A stretch of DNA of 64,000 bases from Valencia hispanica (GCA_963556495.2 OY747710.1:40497000-40560999); one strand, 5' to 3'. Counted from the stretch's first letter, positions 49,831 through 61,946 are shown. Notes: generated by a model not told the origin, from the sequence alone. A program made the numbers and translations.

Positions 49831-50199
49831 TAATAATCTTTAATTGAACCAAACATTAATCTTCATGTTGTCATGAGCCAGTGGAGAGTAACAAGAAGAA
49901 GTAGACATGACACAATCAAAGAAATAAACCAGTATGGGAAACTTTCAATGTGATCCATATGTTTCCATCTATAAGGAAATATTGGATGCCATGCAGATCA
50001 GTGTAAAAAGACTCATTTAGAGCCATTAAAATCAATGTAGTTGAAAATCTTTCTGTTTCATGTGGTGGATCAGATCTTATTTGGCTTTTTTACACATGAT
50101 AGCTGACTTTCTTTTTATGAGGCCTTGGAGTCATTTAGAAGAAAAAAAAGTGTTTTTTTCTCCTTTGGACCAGACGTTGAGTTTTCCAGCATTAGGCCC

Positions 50200-50530
50200 C
50201 CCTCTTCCACCCACGTCTCCTCCTGCTCCCTCTTACGCCACGAGGTTTTTACCAGACGTCGCGTTGGAAGAGGAGAATGGTCGATTGCATAACAGCAGGC
50301 GAGACTTGATCGTTCTTGGCCTTTTCGCAAAACTCAATCATTCCCCGCATTCTCCAATCCCATGACGGCCCATTAAAGAGCAGCACGGGCTAGGATTTCC
50401 CCCCATGTGTTTTAAATTCAAATTACGGTCGCCAAGTCTGCCATATGCTTGAATAGGGGAAGACAAGGAGCTCGGCAGAAAAGGAGATGTCATACTAGTT
50501 GCAGGAAAAGATAAGGAGGACCCAAACTGC
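50200..50530. other. Candidate conserved non-coding block
   Basis: Repeat-free and GC-balanced, with CpG-containing text (GACGTCGCGTTGG, TTACGGTCGCCAAG) in AT-rich intergenic DNA. There is no plausible coding frame. Function is unknown. Confidence 0.25.
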
Positions 50531-51346
50531 TATTTTTCTTCCTCTGTCTTGCAGAGCTGACCCAAATCAATGAGGATTTCAAAATAAGGAAAATCCATCT
50601 TTCTAAATCTCATAAAAAAAGACTTCAAAAAGTCCTTCCTTCAAACAAACTCTGTGTTTTCAGGCATTGCTACGGTACTTCCAAACAGGGATGTTACTTT
50701 TTTTACTCAGCACCCTATAAGTCTCTAAAAACCACAGGAGTCAACAAAGAGAATAGGTCAAGAATGAGACACCAGAAGATGATGACCACAGATGTCATCT
50801 GTGGAGCTACAGGGATGTGAATCAGATGCTGACTGGCCACAAGATTCTCATTCCTGTTCATCTTCACCATCTGCGAAAACTAACAGACACGTACATGGGC
50901 TGAGATACTTTCTGATTTAGTGTGCAGAGGATATGATGCACACATTACTCTGGTGACCTGGGCAAACACCTTAGAGGAAGGTGTCACTAAAGGAAGCCGA
51001 GCAGTTTCTGTTTCTTTGGAAAAAACCCAAAATGATGACAGGACAAAGGAAAACATTGTAAATTTAGATTAATTGTCTCAACATGATTCGTGAGTGACAC
51101 TTATGATCAAATACCATGAGTCAAGACAGTTGCTCTTAAACTAAAAGATAATGAAAAATAAAATAAAAACAGAGCTGTTTTTACACCTCAGGTCAAATCA
51201 TTGCTCCTACACATCAACCTTAAATCACAAGATTGCAGTCTCCCACGGGTCCTTGTGACAAATTTAAAACACACAGTGACCCCCACTGACACTTTTAAAG
51301 ATGTGCAGGTTAAAGTTTCTCTCGAAAAAGGGAAAATTGAGAGTTT

Positions 51347-53588
51347 TACAGTGCATCGCAAAAGCCTTCAAGTCCCTTAAACTTTTTTTTTGATTCGGTC
51401 ATGCTACAACCATGCATCTCAATGTATTTCATTGTGATTAACCAACACAAAGCAGTGCATGACTGTCAAGTGGAAGGTAAAGGATACATGCTTCTCAAAC
51501 GTCTTTACAGAAGAAAACGTGGTGTACATTTGTAACCACCCCCTTTTACACCAATACTACTAAATAAAATTCACTTCAACCAGTGGCCTCCAGAATTCGA
51601 CTAACTGTTAAATAGGTTCTACCTGAGTGTAAAGCAGTGTTATAGAATATATCCAGCTCCAGCGTCATGAAGCAAAGGGCTAAGCAGACAGGTCAGGGAA
51701 AAAGTTGTGGAGAAGTTTAAAGCAGAGTTAGGTTATATAACTATATCCCAAGCTGACCCAAACTAGAACATGATGACTGGAGTAAAACAAATAAGGATCA
51801 TTTTAAAGACGTTTTTTTTTTGTGAATCACATAATGTCAGAGTAAAAAACCTAAATTTGCGTTGTCTTACCTAATCATGTAAAGCACTTTGAATGGCTTT
51901 GTTGCTTAAAATGTGTCATACAAATGAAATTGCCTTGCTGACTTGTGTCTAGGGGAAAATGTTACTTTGCACTAATAACTTTGTACAGTAATAAAAGAGC
52001 TTCTAGTTATTTAAAGAAGTCTAAAAACCATAGCCCTTAGAAGAGGGAGGGGGATTCTGGTTGTAGCCTCCTCAGTATACTGCAGTTGGCAGCACACCGT
52101 GGTGTGTTTGAGCTGACTGCAAAAAATAAAATAAAAACAGGGAACCGTTACTGTTTTTAGAGAAGTGGACATGGATTAAAATCAAATCAACAACAGTCTT
52201 TGGAAAACGAAGATAAAACCAACAAATATTAACTTGCCTCTTATGCCCTCTTGTGGTCACATCCTTTAAATTGCAGTAATCGACTCTGGCTGTTTCATGC
52301 TTAATGTCGATTGGTTAAAACAATTCCAGTTAGGTTGTTAGAGGTAAAACTGAATTAATCTTTAGAGCACTAATGATTTATTTTATTTCCATCCCAAAAA
52401 CATCTGTCTGAATTGCAAAAGTAACAAAAAACAAACAGTTTTATTGTCTTTTACTCGAGTATGTTTGATTCTTTGAGTAATTTAAATCTTTAGGTAAAAC
52501 AAGCATAGCAGCAACTTTTAACACAATTATGAAAAAAACCCAAATTTTCCACATTTTGTTTAGTTAAAAAAAATAATAATTCTATGTATTAGGATGGGAT
52601 TCTATATGATAGCCATACAAGTTCAATGTATTAGATTTGGAATCTGTATGATAGCCCAACAAGAAGTAGAATTTAAAATCATATCTTGAATTTTGAACAT
52701 CTCACAGAGCACTGTTCAGTCCATCATCTGAAACTGGAAAGATGGCACAACAGAAAAGCTGTCAAGACATGGCCATCTATCTATCTAAGTGTACAGGTTA
52801 GGCAAGGAGAGAATTCATTGGAGAAGCAGCCAAGAGGCCAATGGCAACTTTGGCTCCACAGCTCAGGTGGAAGAATCTGTAAAGAGGCCAAATATAAGTT
52901 GTGCACTCCACAAATCTGACCTTTGTGGAAGAGTGAAGAGAGAAGGAACTAAGAAATCCGGTATAAGGTTTGCCACAATTGTAGGGGACACAGTACATAT
53001 GTTGAACAAGGGGCTGTAGTCATATGCGACTAAACACAGGAAATTGTTGGCCTACACAGCTTCCATAAAATGTGACACATGGCATTGGCAGCATTATGCT
53101 GGGAGGATGCCTTTCTTTAGCTAAATCAATCTTCAAACATAGGAGGTTAAAGGCTGTAAAAGACTTCAGATTGAGACAGTGGTGGAGGTCTAGTTTCCAA
53201 TCTTAAGCATTCAATGACAGCTTTAAAAATTAAAGGAAAAAAAGGGTTTATATCTTAGACTGACCTAGTCAAAGTCCAGACCTAAATGAAATTAAGAATA
53301 TGTGGAAAGAATTGAAAGTTGCTGCTTATAGATGCTAGTCTGACTGAGTACAACCTTTTTTTTGCTAAGATGAATGAGCAAATGCTTCAGTCTGTAGATG
53401 TGCAAAACTGGTATGGGGACACCCTAAAAGACTTCAGTAATTACATGAAAAGTACATTTAAACAATTAAACATATGTATTCCACATTTTTCAAACTTTCC
53501 TTTGTCAAGCATCTTCCACAAAAATATCCAAATAAGATACATTTTAGGTTTGTGGCTGTAATTTCATGAAGACTTTTGCAATGTGCTG
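51347..53588 (+). mobile_element. Tc1-like transposon split by a 0.9 kb insertion
   Basis: The left terminus 'CAGTGCATCGCAAAAGCCTT' is near 51351. The start of the transposase region, 'AAGTTGTGGAGAAGTTTAAA', is near 51702 and breaks off at about 51757 (ATATCCCAAGCT). The same text resumes near 52687 (TTTTGAACATCTCACAGAGC). A paired-domain remnant follows (STAQVEESVKRPN near 52853), then a DDE-region scrap with SQSPDLN near 53270. The right terminus ends near 53588 (ACTTTTGCAATGTGCTG). Multiple stops make it dead. Confidence 0.8.
51870..51945 (+). mobile_element. LINE 3' tail fragment inside the split Tc1 element
   Basis: 'CATGTAAAGCACTTTGAATG' ... 'GTCATACAAATGAAATTGCC' is an L2-like tail. 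It belongs to the DNA that interrupts the Tc1 element. Confidence 0.65.
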
Positions 53589-53589
53589 A

Positions 53590-54275
53590 TATATCAGCAC
53601 CGGGGCCCCCCTGGGGTGTGTTCTCTCCCCACCTCTGATCTCCCTGTACATAAGTGACTGCACTTCAGCAGAGCTGATGGCAAAACCTCTGAAGTTTGTT
53701 GATGGCATCACTGTCATTAGTCCGATCCCGGGCACTGATGAATCTGCACAAAGACTGGAGGTGGATTGGCTGGTCCACTGGTGCAGTCAGAACAACCTGG
53801 AGTGTAACTCGCTCAACGAACAAGGCTGCAGAGAAGATCAGCAGGGCTTACCTTCCCTTCATACAGGACTTGTACAGGTCTAGGGTCAGAAAAAGGGCAG
53901 GAAACATCTCTGCAGACCTCCAGGTGTCTCCAACTCTAGTCCTCGAGAGCTACCGCCCTGCAACTTTTAGGTGCATCCCTGCTCCAACACAGATGAATCA
54001 AATGACTGAATCCCCTCTTCACTATGCCATCAAGTTTGGCAAAGGCCTGGTATTGAGTCATACATTTAATTTAGCTATATTGGAGTAGAGATGCACCTAA
54101 ATGATGCAGAGTAGTAGCTCTCGAGGACTGGAGACAGGAGACTGGCCTCTCACATTCTGGACACAAACTTTTCAGACTTATACCCTCAGGTCGACACTAC
54201 TATTTGCAAAAACCAGCCTCCACAGAGACAGTTTCCTTCCTCCAGGCTCTCTCTGTGATGAATACATGAACACCT
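53590..54275 (+). mobile_element. L2-like LINE fragment, interrupted by a MITE
   Basis: The sense translation gives STGAPLGCVLSPPLISLYIS-like text, then a FVDG where F-A-D-D is expected at the reverse-transcriptase active site, then DESAQRLEVDWLVHWCSQNN and KRAGNISAD. After the MITE at 53921-54141 it continues LTFWTQTF ... SLHRDSFLPPG, the enzyme's C-terminus. The altered active-site block and truncation make it inactive. Confidence 0.8.
53921..54141. mobile_element. hAT-like MITE inserted in the LINE
   Basis: The 221-bp element begins CAGGTGTCTCC. It has long inverse ends: AGTCCTCGAGAGCTAC on the left and GTAGCTCTCGAGGACT on the right, then TTTAGGTGCATC and GATGCACCTAAA. It is flanked by CAGACCTC (53913-53920) and CTGGCCTC (54142-54149), an 8-bp target duplication with two differences, the size expected for hAT elements. 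LINE coding text continues on both sides. Confidence 0.85.
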
Positions 54276-54279
54276 TGAA

Positions 54280-54590
54280 TGGCCTACATTTGTATAGCGC
54301 TTTTTCAGTCAGAGGACCACAAAGCACCTCACACTACATTCAGTCATTCACCTATTCACACACAAATTCACATGGTGGTGATGTTGAGCTATATTGTAGC
54401 CACAGCTGCGGAGGCTTCTGTCAGTGTGCCATCGGGGCCTCTGACCACTACCAGCAGGCAAGGTGGTTGAAGTGTCTTGCCCAAAGACAACATCCGAGAC
54501 GGATGGAGCAGGAGTTCGAACCAGCAAGTTACAGGTTACTGGACGAACTCCAACCACCACAGCCACTGTCGCCCCTCACAGCCAGAGTGG
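54280..54590 (-). mobile_element. tRNA-derived SINE, second copy
   Basis: The minus strand shows a tRNA-like head with box B GGTTCGAACTCC (complement of 54511-54522), then 'GGGCAAGACACTTCAACCAC' and the tail 'AAAGCGCTATACAAATGTAG'. Same family as 18150-18480, more diverged in box A. It abuts the end of the L2-like LINE fragment. Confidence 0.8.
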
Positions 54591-55023
54591 TCAGCTAAAT
54601 TACTGTGAAACAAGATAAGCAAACTTGCAACTTACTCTAAAACCTGCAACTTACAATCACAACTTTATTTTTTTTCTCCTTTATATAAAAATGGCCGCAA
54701 ATACATGTACATACAGTTCCTTTATTCTTATTTTATTTCCTCTAAAGTTTATAAATGTATACAGTACTTCATGTCCGTATGCTGTGAGTGCTTGAAAACA
54801 AGTTCCTTGTTTGTTCACACAATCTTGGCTTATGGTGATTCTGGTATGGAAGGGGGAATAGAATGTGAATACAAATTCATGAAAGCAGCAACAAACTGTG
54901 AGTTTTGACCTTTCTAGATAACTCCCTTTCCATGAAGTTTTATGAAATTCTGAGTGGTAAAAGCCTAACATGACAATAACTGGAAACAAAGAGGGCTCAT
55001 TCTTTGCTTATAGTTCAACAGAT

Positions 55024-55029
55024 TTTATT
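55024..55029 (-). terminator. slc52a3: slc52a3 poly(A) signal AATAAA
   Basis: The minus strand reads AATAAAATC about 500 nt after the stop, with T/GT-rich sequence (TTTGTTTCCAGTTATTGTC) about 40 nt downstream. Confidence 0.55.
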
Positions 55030-55529
55030 ATTTAAAGACAAACATCACCACCCTAGTAACATGAAACATGTTTAGTCGAACAACTTTGTACTTTTTACAG
55101 CAAATGAAAACCTTGAATCGTTCATCATCTAGTTTTAAGGCACATGTTAAAGCTTAAAGTTCCATATGTTCTTACAGAAGCAGTAACTCTTTCACATCAG
55201 ACTAAAAGTTCAAGTAAAATGATCTATCTGTTGATAAGGAATTGCAAACGTGTTTAAAAAATACGAATAAGATTTGGTCTTCTTTGGTCTGAGGCACTGA
55301 CCATGTAACTTGAGCAGTTTGTGACGCTCACTCCACATTTCAATAAATAGAAATAAATCAACTGACATAAAAAGAGGAGGGGGAAAGGTCACCTGCAACC
55401 TCTTAGCTCTCCCAAAGCTAGTTGGAACATGTAAAAACTCATGAGTGAATTTAGCTCAGTGCTTCTAAAATAAGTGCAATCTACCCCAAAGGTTGTACAG
55501 CGGTGTTTTAACGCCAACGTGTTTGTCGT

Positions 55530-55742
55530 CTAAAGCGGACACTTAGTGTTGCAGGCATCGCCCGACTTGAATAGTCCATAGAGGCTGACTTGCGGAAACA
55601 TTGAAACGGCTCCGAGCATGGAGCCCAGCTGCACTACAGCACCACACCACACGAGGGCGCTATGCCCCTCATCTCTCAGAATGACCCCGATGATGACCTT
55701 CACGTAGGAGAGGGAGAGAACAAACAGGATCCAGGCCAGCAC
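55530..55742 (-). CDS. slc52a3: slc52a3 last coding exon
   Basis: After the minus-strand acceptor TTTCTGCTGCAG, 70 codons and a stop encode the last two membrane segments. It opens [20 protein letters not shown] and ends DACNTKCPL. The exon starts in phase 0. Confidence 0.93.
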   Translation of the reverse strand: MLAWILFVLSLSYVKVIIGVILRDEGHSALVWCGAVVQLGSMLGAVSMFPQVSLYGLFKSGDACNTKCPL

Positions 55743-58700
55743 CTGCAGCAGAAAGGAAGTCAATAATAAGCCTTAAATGTCCAGCAAGTCAAGCATATAC
55801 TGTATCTTTGTAAAGCAAAATTATGTTAGAATGCAAATTGTCCTGGTTCCATATCACTAACGCTTAGTCACATTAATTAATCTATTAAGCACTTATAATT
55901 TAATAGTTTCTAAACGGGGTAAATCTTTTGGTATCGTGTTCTTGATTTATTTTATTTTTTTCATTTCTCTTTTGGTTTTTTAGAGTGCAATTACACCTCG
56001 CCCGGTAGACTCGGTTTCGATTGGGGACCAAAATAGCAACATCGTTGCTTTTTTTTAGCTGGTGCAGTTCGCATTCACACTGCCCTTTGTCAAACGAACC
56101 AAAGCTTTTGAGCAACATGTGTTGCTGTTCGGCAAATGTGCCAAACAAAAATGTTGCAGCGGTGGACTCAGCATGAGGGGAGAAGGAGGTAGAGTTGTTG
56201 TTGTTGTGCAGTTGTTTAGGTTTTATTTACCCGGAATGCCCTGCGCTATAGTCCGTTTCTTGCTTTTGGTGCAGTCCCGGTCCAATCACATATGCAATCA
56301 AACGGCACCAGAGTTCATTTCAATCGAACCGAGACCTAGGTTTTAAGGGGGACCAGAGTTCGCTTTTTTGGTCATACGTCAGTTCAATATAATTAAATTC
56401 AAAAATACTTTATTAATCCCAGAGGGAATTTAAGTGTGGTTTTAGCTCATACTATTCAATTCTTCAAGGAGTTGTTGTAAACATTGATTGCTGTGGGCAG
56501 GAAAGATACTTCTTTATTTTCAATGTTCGTTTGCTTGTGTAAAAATAGTAAGAATCATAAAAGTTTTTAAAAAACCTAAATTCTCTTAAGGCAGAAATGT
56601 TAATTAAATATTGTAACTTTCTGTTTGAAGTTTTTGTTTTTATTATTACATTTTCCAGATGCTTACAAATACTTTATTTTGTTAACTGTAATAACGGTGT
56701 TATAATGACTGCTTGCCTTGCATCACATTTTGTAATGTTACAGTTGCAGACTTCAATGTACTGTATCTTACCGAGTATCTGTAGGATATACTGGAGCGCA
56801 TTAGTGTATAGGATGTGGGATGATGAAAGATTTATGGTTTTCCAATTGTTTTTACAACCCCCCCCCCCCCCCGAAAAGTGTAGTATGCATTTATATTCAG
56901 CAACTTTAGTCAATACCTCGTAGACCCATACTTCAGTGCTATCAAAGGGCACCGGTGTAACGGGTTTTCGTCCAGCATTCAACTGTTTTTCTGATCCTGA
57001 CGAAGCAAAATAACCCCACACCATGATGCAGTTTTACTGTGGCAATAGTTGGTTCAGCATCAATGTTTGTCATGTAACCCCAAATCTTTGGGGAGGGAGA
57101 AATTTGACCTAATTTCAGTGGAGCGACTCCTTTAACATGTTTGCTGCATCTTTTACATATAGTAGCTTGTGGGAAAACTTAAATAGAACTTATGGCTTTC
57201 TTTTAACAATAACTTTGTTTTTTTAACCTAACCCTGCTTTGAACCATCACATTTTAATCCCTGACCCATTTGCTGTGTTCCTTGGTCTTCCTGATGCTGT
57301 CTGTTCACTACAATACTCTACCGATGTGCATGCCACCTCTGTCAACTTCTTTGCAAAATAAGAAAAGAAAAAGAAAAGCAGCTTAAAAACTGTGAATTTT
57401 TTTTTTACAACTTTGTGTTGGTTTATCACATATAATACCAATAACATACATAGAAATACATGATTGTGACATGAGAATGTGTGAAAAAATTCAAGGGGCA
57501 GCAATGCTTTAGCAAGGCACTGGATCTGAAACCAGATTCGCCCGATTCAAAAGACGTCTCACAAAGGCAAGTGGGCGTGACACACAGTTGCTGGGCTGGG
57601 CTTCTGTCAGGTACAAAGCACTTGAAAAGACAAAACATGCAAGACTTTAAAAAACAAGTCTTACAATGACTACGGTTCCAGAGGTGGAGTGGACCAGTAG
57701 AGGACAGGGACTCAGAACTGCCATGGCCATGATGTAGGCTCCAAAACCAGTTCCAAAAACGGTCAAAAAACCCATAAAGATAAGAGACCTGGAAAAAAGT
57801 TGACCGTGAATTTACATTGGAAAATATAAATAGCATAGGAAATATAATAAAAATACAAAAATGCATTTCGTAAGAGAACTGAACAGCTGAAAAATACCAA
57901 CTAATTAATGAATATTTGTTGATTATGTGTGTTTTTCTCACCTTACTGGTACAAACATGGCAATGAAGCAGGCTACTGGGTTAGCAACAGCCGCCATGGT
58001 GGCAGCCAGATGGTAGGCTTTGTTCCCATAAGGCAGGCAGGAGTAGGACTGCACGGAGGGCAGCACTGCATTGGTCAGAGCATTGACCCATGCAAGCACA
58101 ACAAAGATGAACACCACTTCGAGGTTCCTGTACGTCCCCTTCCCAAAGGAGCTCCTTGACTCTCTCCCGGCAGCCTCTCGAGGACTGATCATTGGCTTCT
58201 GCTCTGGTGTTTGGGCGTGCAGAGAGAAACCTTGCTCCTTCTTCTCCGTTTCTAGGTCTGGACTGAAGTATCGGTCACTCTTTCTTTCCCGAGCCACAGC
58301 TGGATGGAGGTTGAGCAGGATGAAGGCCACCAAGCACACAACCATCATGGCACTGAGGAAAACGAAGAAAACCTGGACGGAGAACTTAGCCGGCTGGTAG
58401 ACAGCTTTTAGCTCACCGCCGCTCACCACACTGGAGTTAGGAGCTGATGAGTTTACAGCCAAAGTGGCATTTTCACAATGGACTACACCCACTCCCTGAA
58501 TCAAAGCCACCACTGCAGGCACCAGGCCGCTGAGGCCTTCGCCTACAAAGTATGTTGTGAGGTACTGTGGACGCAGACGCATCATGAAAGGCAGGAAGGT
58601 GACCGATGATGTGCAGTCCACCACAGACAGCAGGAAGCTTAAAATCAGCAGGGGCACGCTGTGCGGAGAGCCAGCTATCGCCACTGTGTGTCTCCAGAAG

Positions 58701-58972
58701 AAAGCCAGCAGGAATGTGGCCACAATTCCTAACCCCGCGATGAAGTAGACGACGGGCCGCTCGTCCAGCGCGCCTGGGCGGAAGCGGTGCATCAGCGTGA
58801 TGAAGAGAGGGCCGATGTTGGCCATTTGGATGAGGACTGTGAGATAGGAGGGCAGGTACCAGCCCTCTGGGATCTCGGGGACGACCAAGGGAAGCTCCAC
58901 CCACATCCCATTGATGGCCACCCAGGAGCCCATGCCGAAAAGGCACGCCAGCACGTGAGTCAGCAGCGACAT
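55530..58972 (-). CDS. slc52a3: slc52a3 riboflavin transporter, complete CDS (complement join 55530..55742, 57665..57788, 57942..58972)
   Basis: SLC52A3 (RFVT3/RFT2) carries riboflavin across the plasma membrane, in mammals mainly at the apical surface of intestinal epithelium. The three exons give 455 codons, against about 445-470 in the family. The N-terminus has [19 protein letters not shown] and [15 protein letters not shown], both family signatures; [13 protein letters not shown] and [14 protein letters not shown] follow. About 11 hydrophobic segments are visible (near residues 5-22, 40-60, 75-93, 105-125, 139-159, 198-221, 286-308, 322-342, 346-370, 386-406, 415-437). Residues 165-181 form a loop with three N-x-S/T sites (168, 174, 179). 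A charged loop spans about 228-282. The C-terminal half ([37 protein letters not shown]) is closer to SLC52A3 than to SLC52A1/2. The frame is intact throughout. Confidence 0.95.
55980..56386 (-). mobile_element. MITE copy 2, uninterrupted
   Basis: In inverse orientation it shares CACCAGCTAAAAAAAAGC, AACTCTGGTCC and CCTAGGTCT with the copy at 31345-33074. Its intact GC-rich middle covers the position where copy 1 carries the LTR. It is cut at the right by a Rex-like LINE tail at 56389. Confidence 0.75.
56389..56560 (-). mobile_element. LINE tail (Rex1/Babar-like), antisense
   Basis: 'AAATTCAAAAATACTTTATT' then 'AATCCCAGAGGGAATTTAAG', followed by about 130 bp with 'GATTGCTGTGGGCAGGAAAG', typical of the same fish LINE end. 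Confidence 0.55.
56658..57522 (-). mobile_element. Tc1-like transposon relic in the slc52a3 last intron
   Basis: The left end CAGATGCTTACAAATACTTT and right end AATGCTTTAGCAAGGCACTG are mutated Tc1 termini. Antisense transposase text inside includes 'CCCCACACCATGATGCAG', 'AACATGTTTGCTG', 'TTATGGCTTTCTTTTAACAA', 'TAACCTAACCCTGCTTTGAA' and 'TTCCTTGGTCTTCCTGATGC'. A C-run (56858-56872) lies within. Confidence 0.8.
56858..56872. repeat. C-homopolymer
   Basis: About 15 C in a row inside a Tc1 relic. Confidence 0.95.
57665..57788 (-). CDS. slc52a3: slc52a3 middle coding exon
   Basis: A 124-nt exon. Its first base completes an Arg codon split with the previous exon; 41 codons follow, starting [20 protein letters not shown] and containing [12 protein letters not shown]. 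The acceptor is TTTTTTCCAG and the donor ATT|GTAAGA, phase 0. Confidence 0.93.
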
Positions 58973-59019
58973 GATGACGGTAGGAATGAGGTGGAGCAGG
59001 AACTAAAGATGAGCACAAC
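57942..59019 (-). CDS. slc52a3: slc52a3 first coding exon with 47-nt 5'UTR
   Basis: The minus-strand acceptor TTTCCTTCCAG at 59020 opens the exon. ATG is at 58972, giving [18 protein letters not shown], whose length and alignment to the SLC52A3 N-terminus support this start. The exon holds 343 codons plus two bases and ends AG|GTGAGA. Confidence 0.93.
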
Positions 59020-61946
59020 CTGGAAGGAAATAACAGCAGGAGAGCAGTTTGTTAATGAAAGTTGAAGGAGTTCACTTTAAAATGTTTTACTTATTTCATT
59101 TGAAATTCTGCATTTTTGAAACAGTAGCCTCTCTCAATCTACAGTCAGAATTTAGGATTTTGCAATTGATTCGGTTATTTTGTACATAGCATTTTTCAGC
59201 TCACAGGACAGTTTTTACATATTTGAACTGTTGCTGATAACTAGGCTGATAAGTAGGAAAGCGAGATAAAAAGTCAAAAGCTGGGTGAGCCGAATGAAAG
59301 TCTCTCCTGAACTGATTTTCCAACATCAAGAATCGTTTTCATTTTGCAATAAGATCTGACAAGAACATGAAACATCAGGTTAATAATGCATGACAAACCC
59401 TAACTTCTGTGCAAGTCATAGAAGAAAGTTGTATAGAAACATGGTTATGTTCAGATTTATTCCAAATCAGCAGCATGTTGTTTAGTAGACTAACACGTTT
59501 GTGTTAAATTTGCCGTCCATGATCAAGTTTAACCTCACATTCAGCTACACACTGAGATGAATTTCAACATCAAGAGCTGTTATTAGAATGTTAAAAAGAT
59601 ATTTGATGGGATAATACTGATGCATAAGACTTTTCCCAAGACGAAGGTACAGAATGAAAAGCTTTTATACCGAGGTTTCGGTGAGCATGGTCTTTTTCCC
59701 AAAATGGTAAATATCCCATAATTCTTAAATTTCATTTCTGAATGGGAATGTTAACATAACATAACAGTTATTTGACATATCTCAAGCAGCTTTTATTAAA
59801 ATTATTGTAGAGTTACGCCCCACTGCTGCAATGAAGTGACATTTTGCATTTACTTACTTTTTAACAAAATGCTAAAGATCTATGTAACTTATTAATTCTT
59901 ACCATCAAACCAAAACAGTTTATATGCTGTTCAAGTCCATCTTATACATACTGATATTTCATGATCAAATTGTTGCTTCATCTAATGTTTGACAATATTT
60001 ATAATACATCAATCCACTGCCATGGACTGATGTATGTTGTATGCTGTATGTTTTCATATGGCATCAATTGTTTCAGTGAGCTCTAAAAAGGTTGACAAAG
60101 TGCACCGCAAACAATATTTAGCAAATACGATGACTCTCACAAAAGTCTACACACCTCTATTAAAATTCCACATTCTCAACTCTGACTAAATTAAGACCAT
60201 AATGAATAATTTCCCAACTGTTTCTACCTTTAATGTAATATTTGTCTTGAGCCTTTCAGCTGGAAAAAAAAAAACAGCTGAAGAAAAAATATTTAAAAAA
60301 GGTGAATGGAGAAATGTGCACACCTTTAAACTGAGAAATTCTCAAAGCAACTTTGCATTCCAACGTCAATGTAGAAGAGAGAGAGAGGCAGAAGTTGGAG
60401 GGCCCAAAGAGATGTAAGCATGCAAGAGAAATGTAAAGTTTCTCCCATTAACATTCTCCCAGATACCTTACAGACATTGTTGAACTAGTGATGAATGTTT
60501 CAGATTTTATTTGATAATTGAAGAGAAAATCTAGTCTATTTACTAAAAATCTATTAAATAAACCATCTGTGTAAAAAAAAGGTTTCATCATATATCCTGT
60601 TTCACCCACAAGTGCATCTCAGGGAGTCAGAATATCATTGAAAGGTTCATTTGATTGAGTGAAGTGAAAAAGATGCTTTATACAGAGTCATTGGACGTCA
60701 GGTGGTATATTTCAAGCACTTATTTCTGAAATTCCCATTACTTTGACCTGAAAATGAGGGGGAAAAAATCAGTTTCTCAAAAAATGAAGAAAAAAAAGAA
60801 AAAAAACTCAATAAGAGTAATAAAAAAATATCGTACTGAAATGTTTTTGTTAAACAGTCACGGTGAAGACTGCTGGTCTTGACAGTTTTCTCACAGTCAG
60901 CCATTGACATCCTTCACAAGGGCAACTCGTCATTGCTATTGAAACTGGCTGTGCACATCTAGGAATATTAACGGAAAGTTGAGTGGCGGGAAAAAGCATG
61001 TAGGCATAACTGCCTGGATCAGATTGGATTTTCAGAGGCCAAAATATCAACGTTGTATTCTTCCTAACCAAAACTACATCGATAGTTTTGTTTTTGTTTT
61101 TTTGTTTTTTTTTGTGGCAGATGTGCTGCCGTTGCATTAAAAAGGCATTGTGGCAGCTTTCAAACTACTTGATAATTTACTGCCGTCTTGTGTTGGTGTT
61201 CCATACATGTTTCTACAACGCATGGTAACAAAAAACAAAGAGTCCCCATAATATTCGTATAAACAAACAGAATTGTTAGACTGATACCCCTACTCATGAC
61301 TCGACTCTGTCCGAATGTAATCATATATGAAAGAGCATACTCTTCGGAGTTAGCGTGTGATTGACCTTCTGAGTGTCATTCTCTACCTTTTCTTCCATCC
61401 CTATAGCATGTGCTTTCTAACTATGGATGGCTGACCTTTCACACACTGACACAGTGCTCCCATAAAAAGCCCCAAGCGCCAGGGACACAAGCAGACACAA
61501 TAAAGGGCAATGGCTGTTATTACAGCTATCTCACGATGTTATGTGAATGATAAGCACCAAAACACTAATCTTTCAGAAAAAAAATGAATCAATCAATCAA
61601 ATGAGTGAAAAATAAAAGAGGTTTACCGCATGTCGGTGTTGCAAAAAAAAAAAAAAAAAAAAAAAAACAGTTTGAGAAGAAAATGATGCTAAACTCAGTC
61701 ATGATGGTGATATTACACAATGGTAGTAATTGTTAGCTGGCTTTGACTTCCTGGACCTTCAGATTGAAATCTTTATTCTAACCTTGACATCTCCCTACCT
61801 TTCCATCCTCTTGGACATTGAATGGACCAGATGGTCTGAAAGACGTCATGCTTCAGATACTAAAATAACCCTACAATCCAATAACCTTCAGCTCTTTGTT
61901 CCATCAGGTAAATTTAATTAATAGGAAGCAGAACCCAGCGACTTAC
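59020..61946 (-). other. slc52a3: slc52a3 5'UTR intron (2.9 kb)
   Basis: The minus strand starts GAG|GTAAGT at 61946 and ends TTTCCTTCCAG at 59020. It is AT-rich with no recognised transposon apart from the A-run, which contrasts with the nfatc1 introns. Confidence 0.6.
61643..61667. repeat. A25 homopolymer
   Basis: A 25-bp A run in the slc52a3 5'UTR intron. No adjacent retroposon body was recognised. Confidence 0.95.

Noticed and set aside
57426..57941. 171-codon minus frame spanning the middle slc52a3 exon
   Set aside because: It is out of frame with the transporter and crosses two introns and a Tc1 relic.
58473..59065. Long overlapping frames in other phases over the first slc52a3 exon
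   Set aside because: They are shadows of the GC-rich transporter coding sequence.
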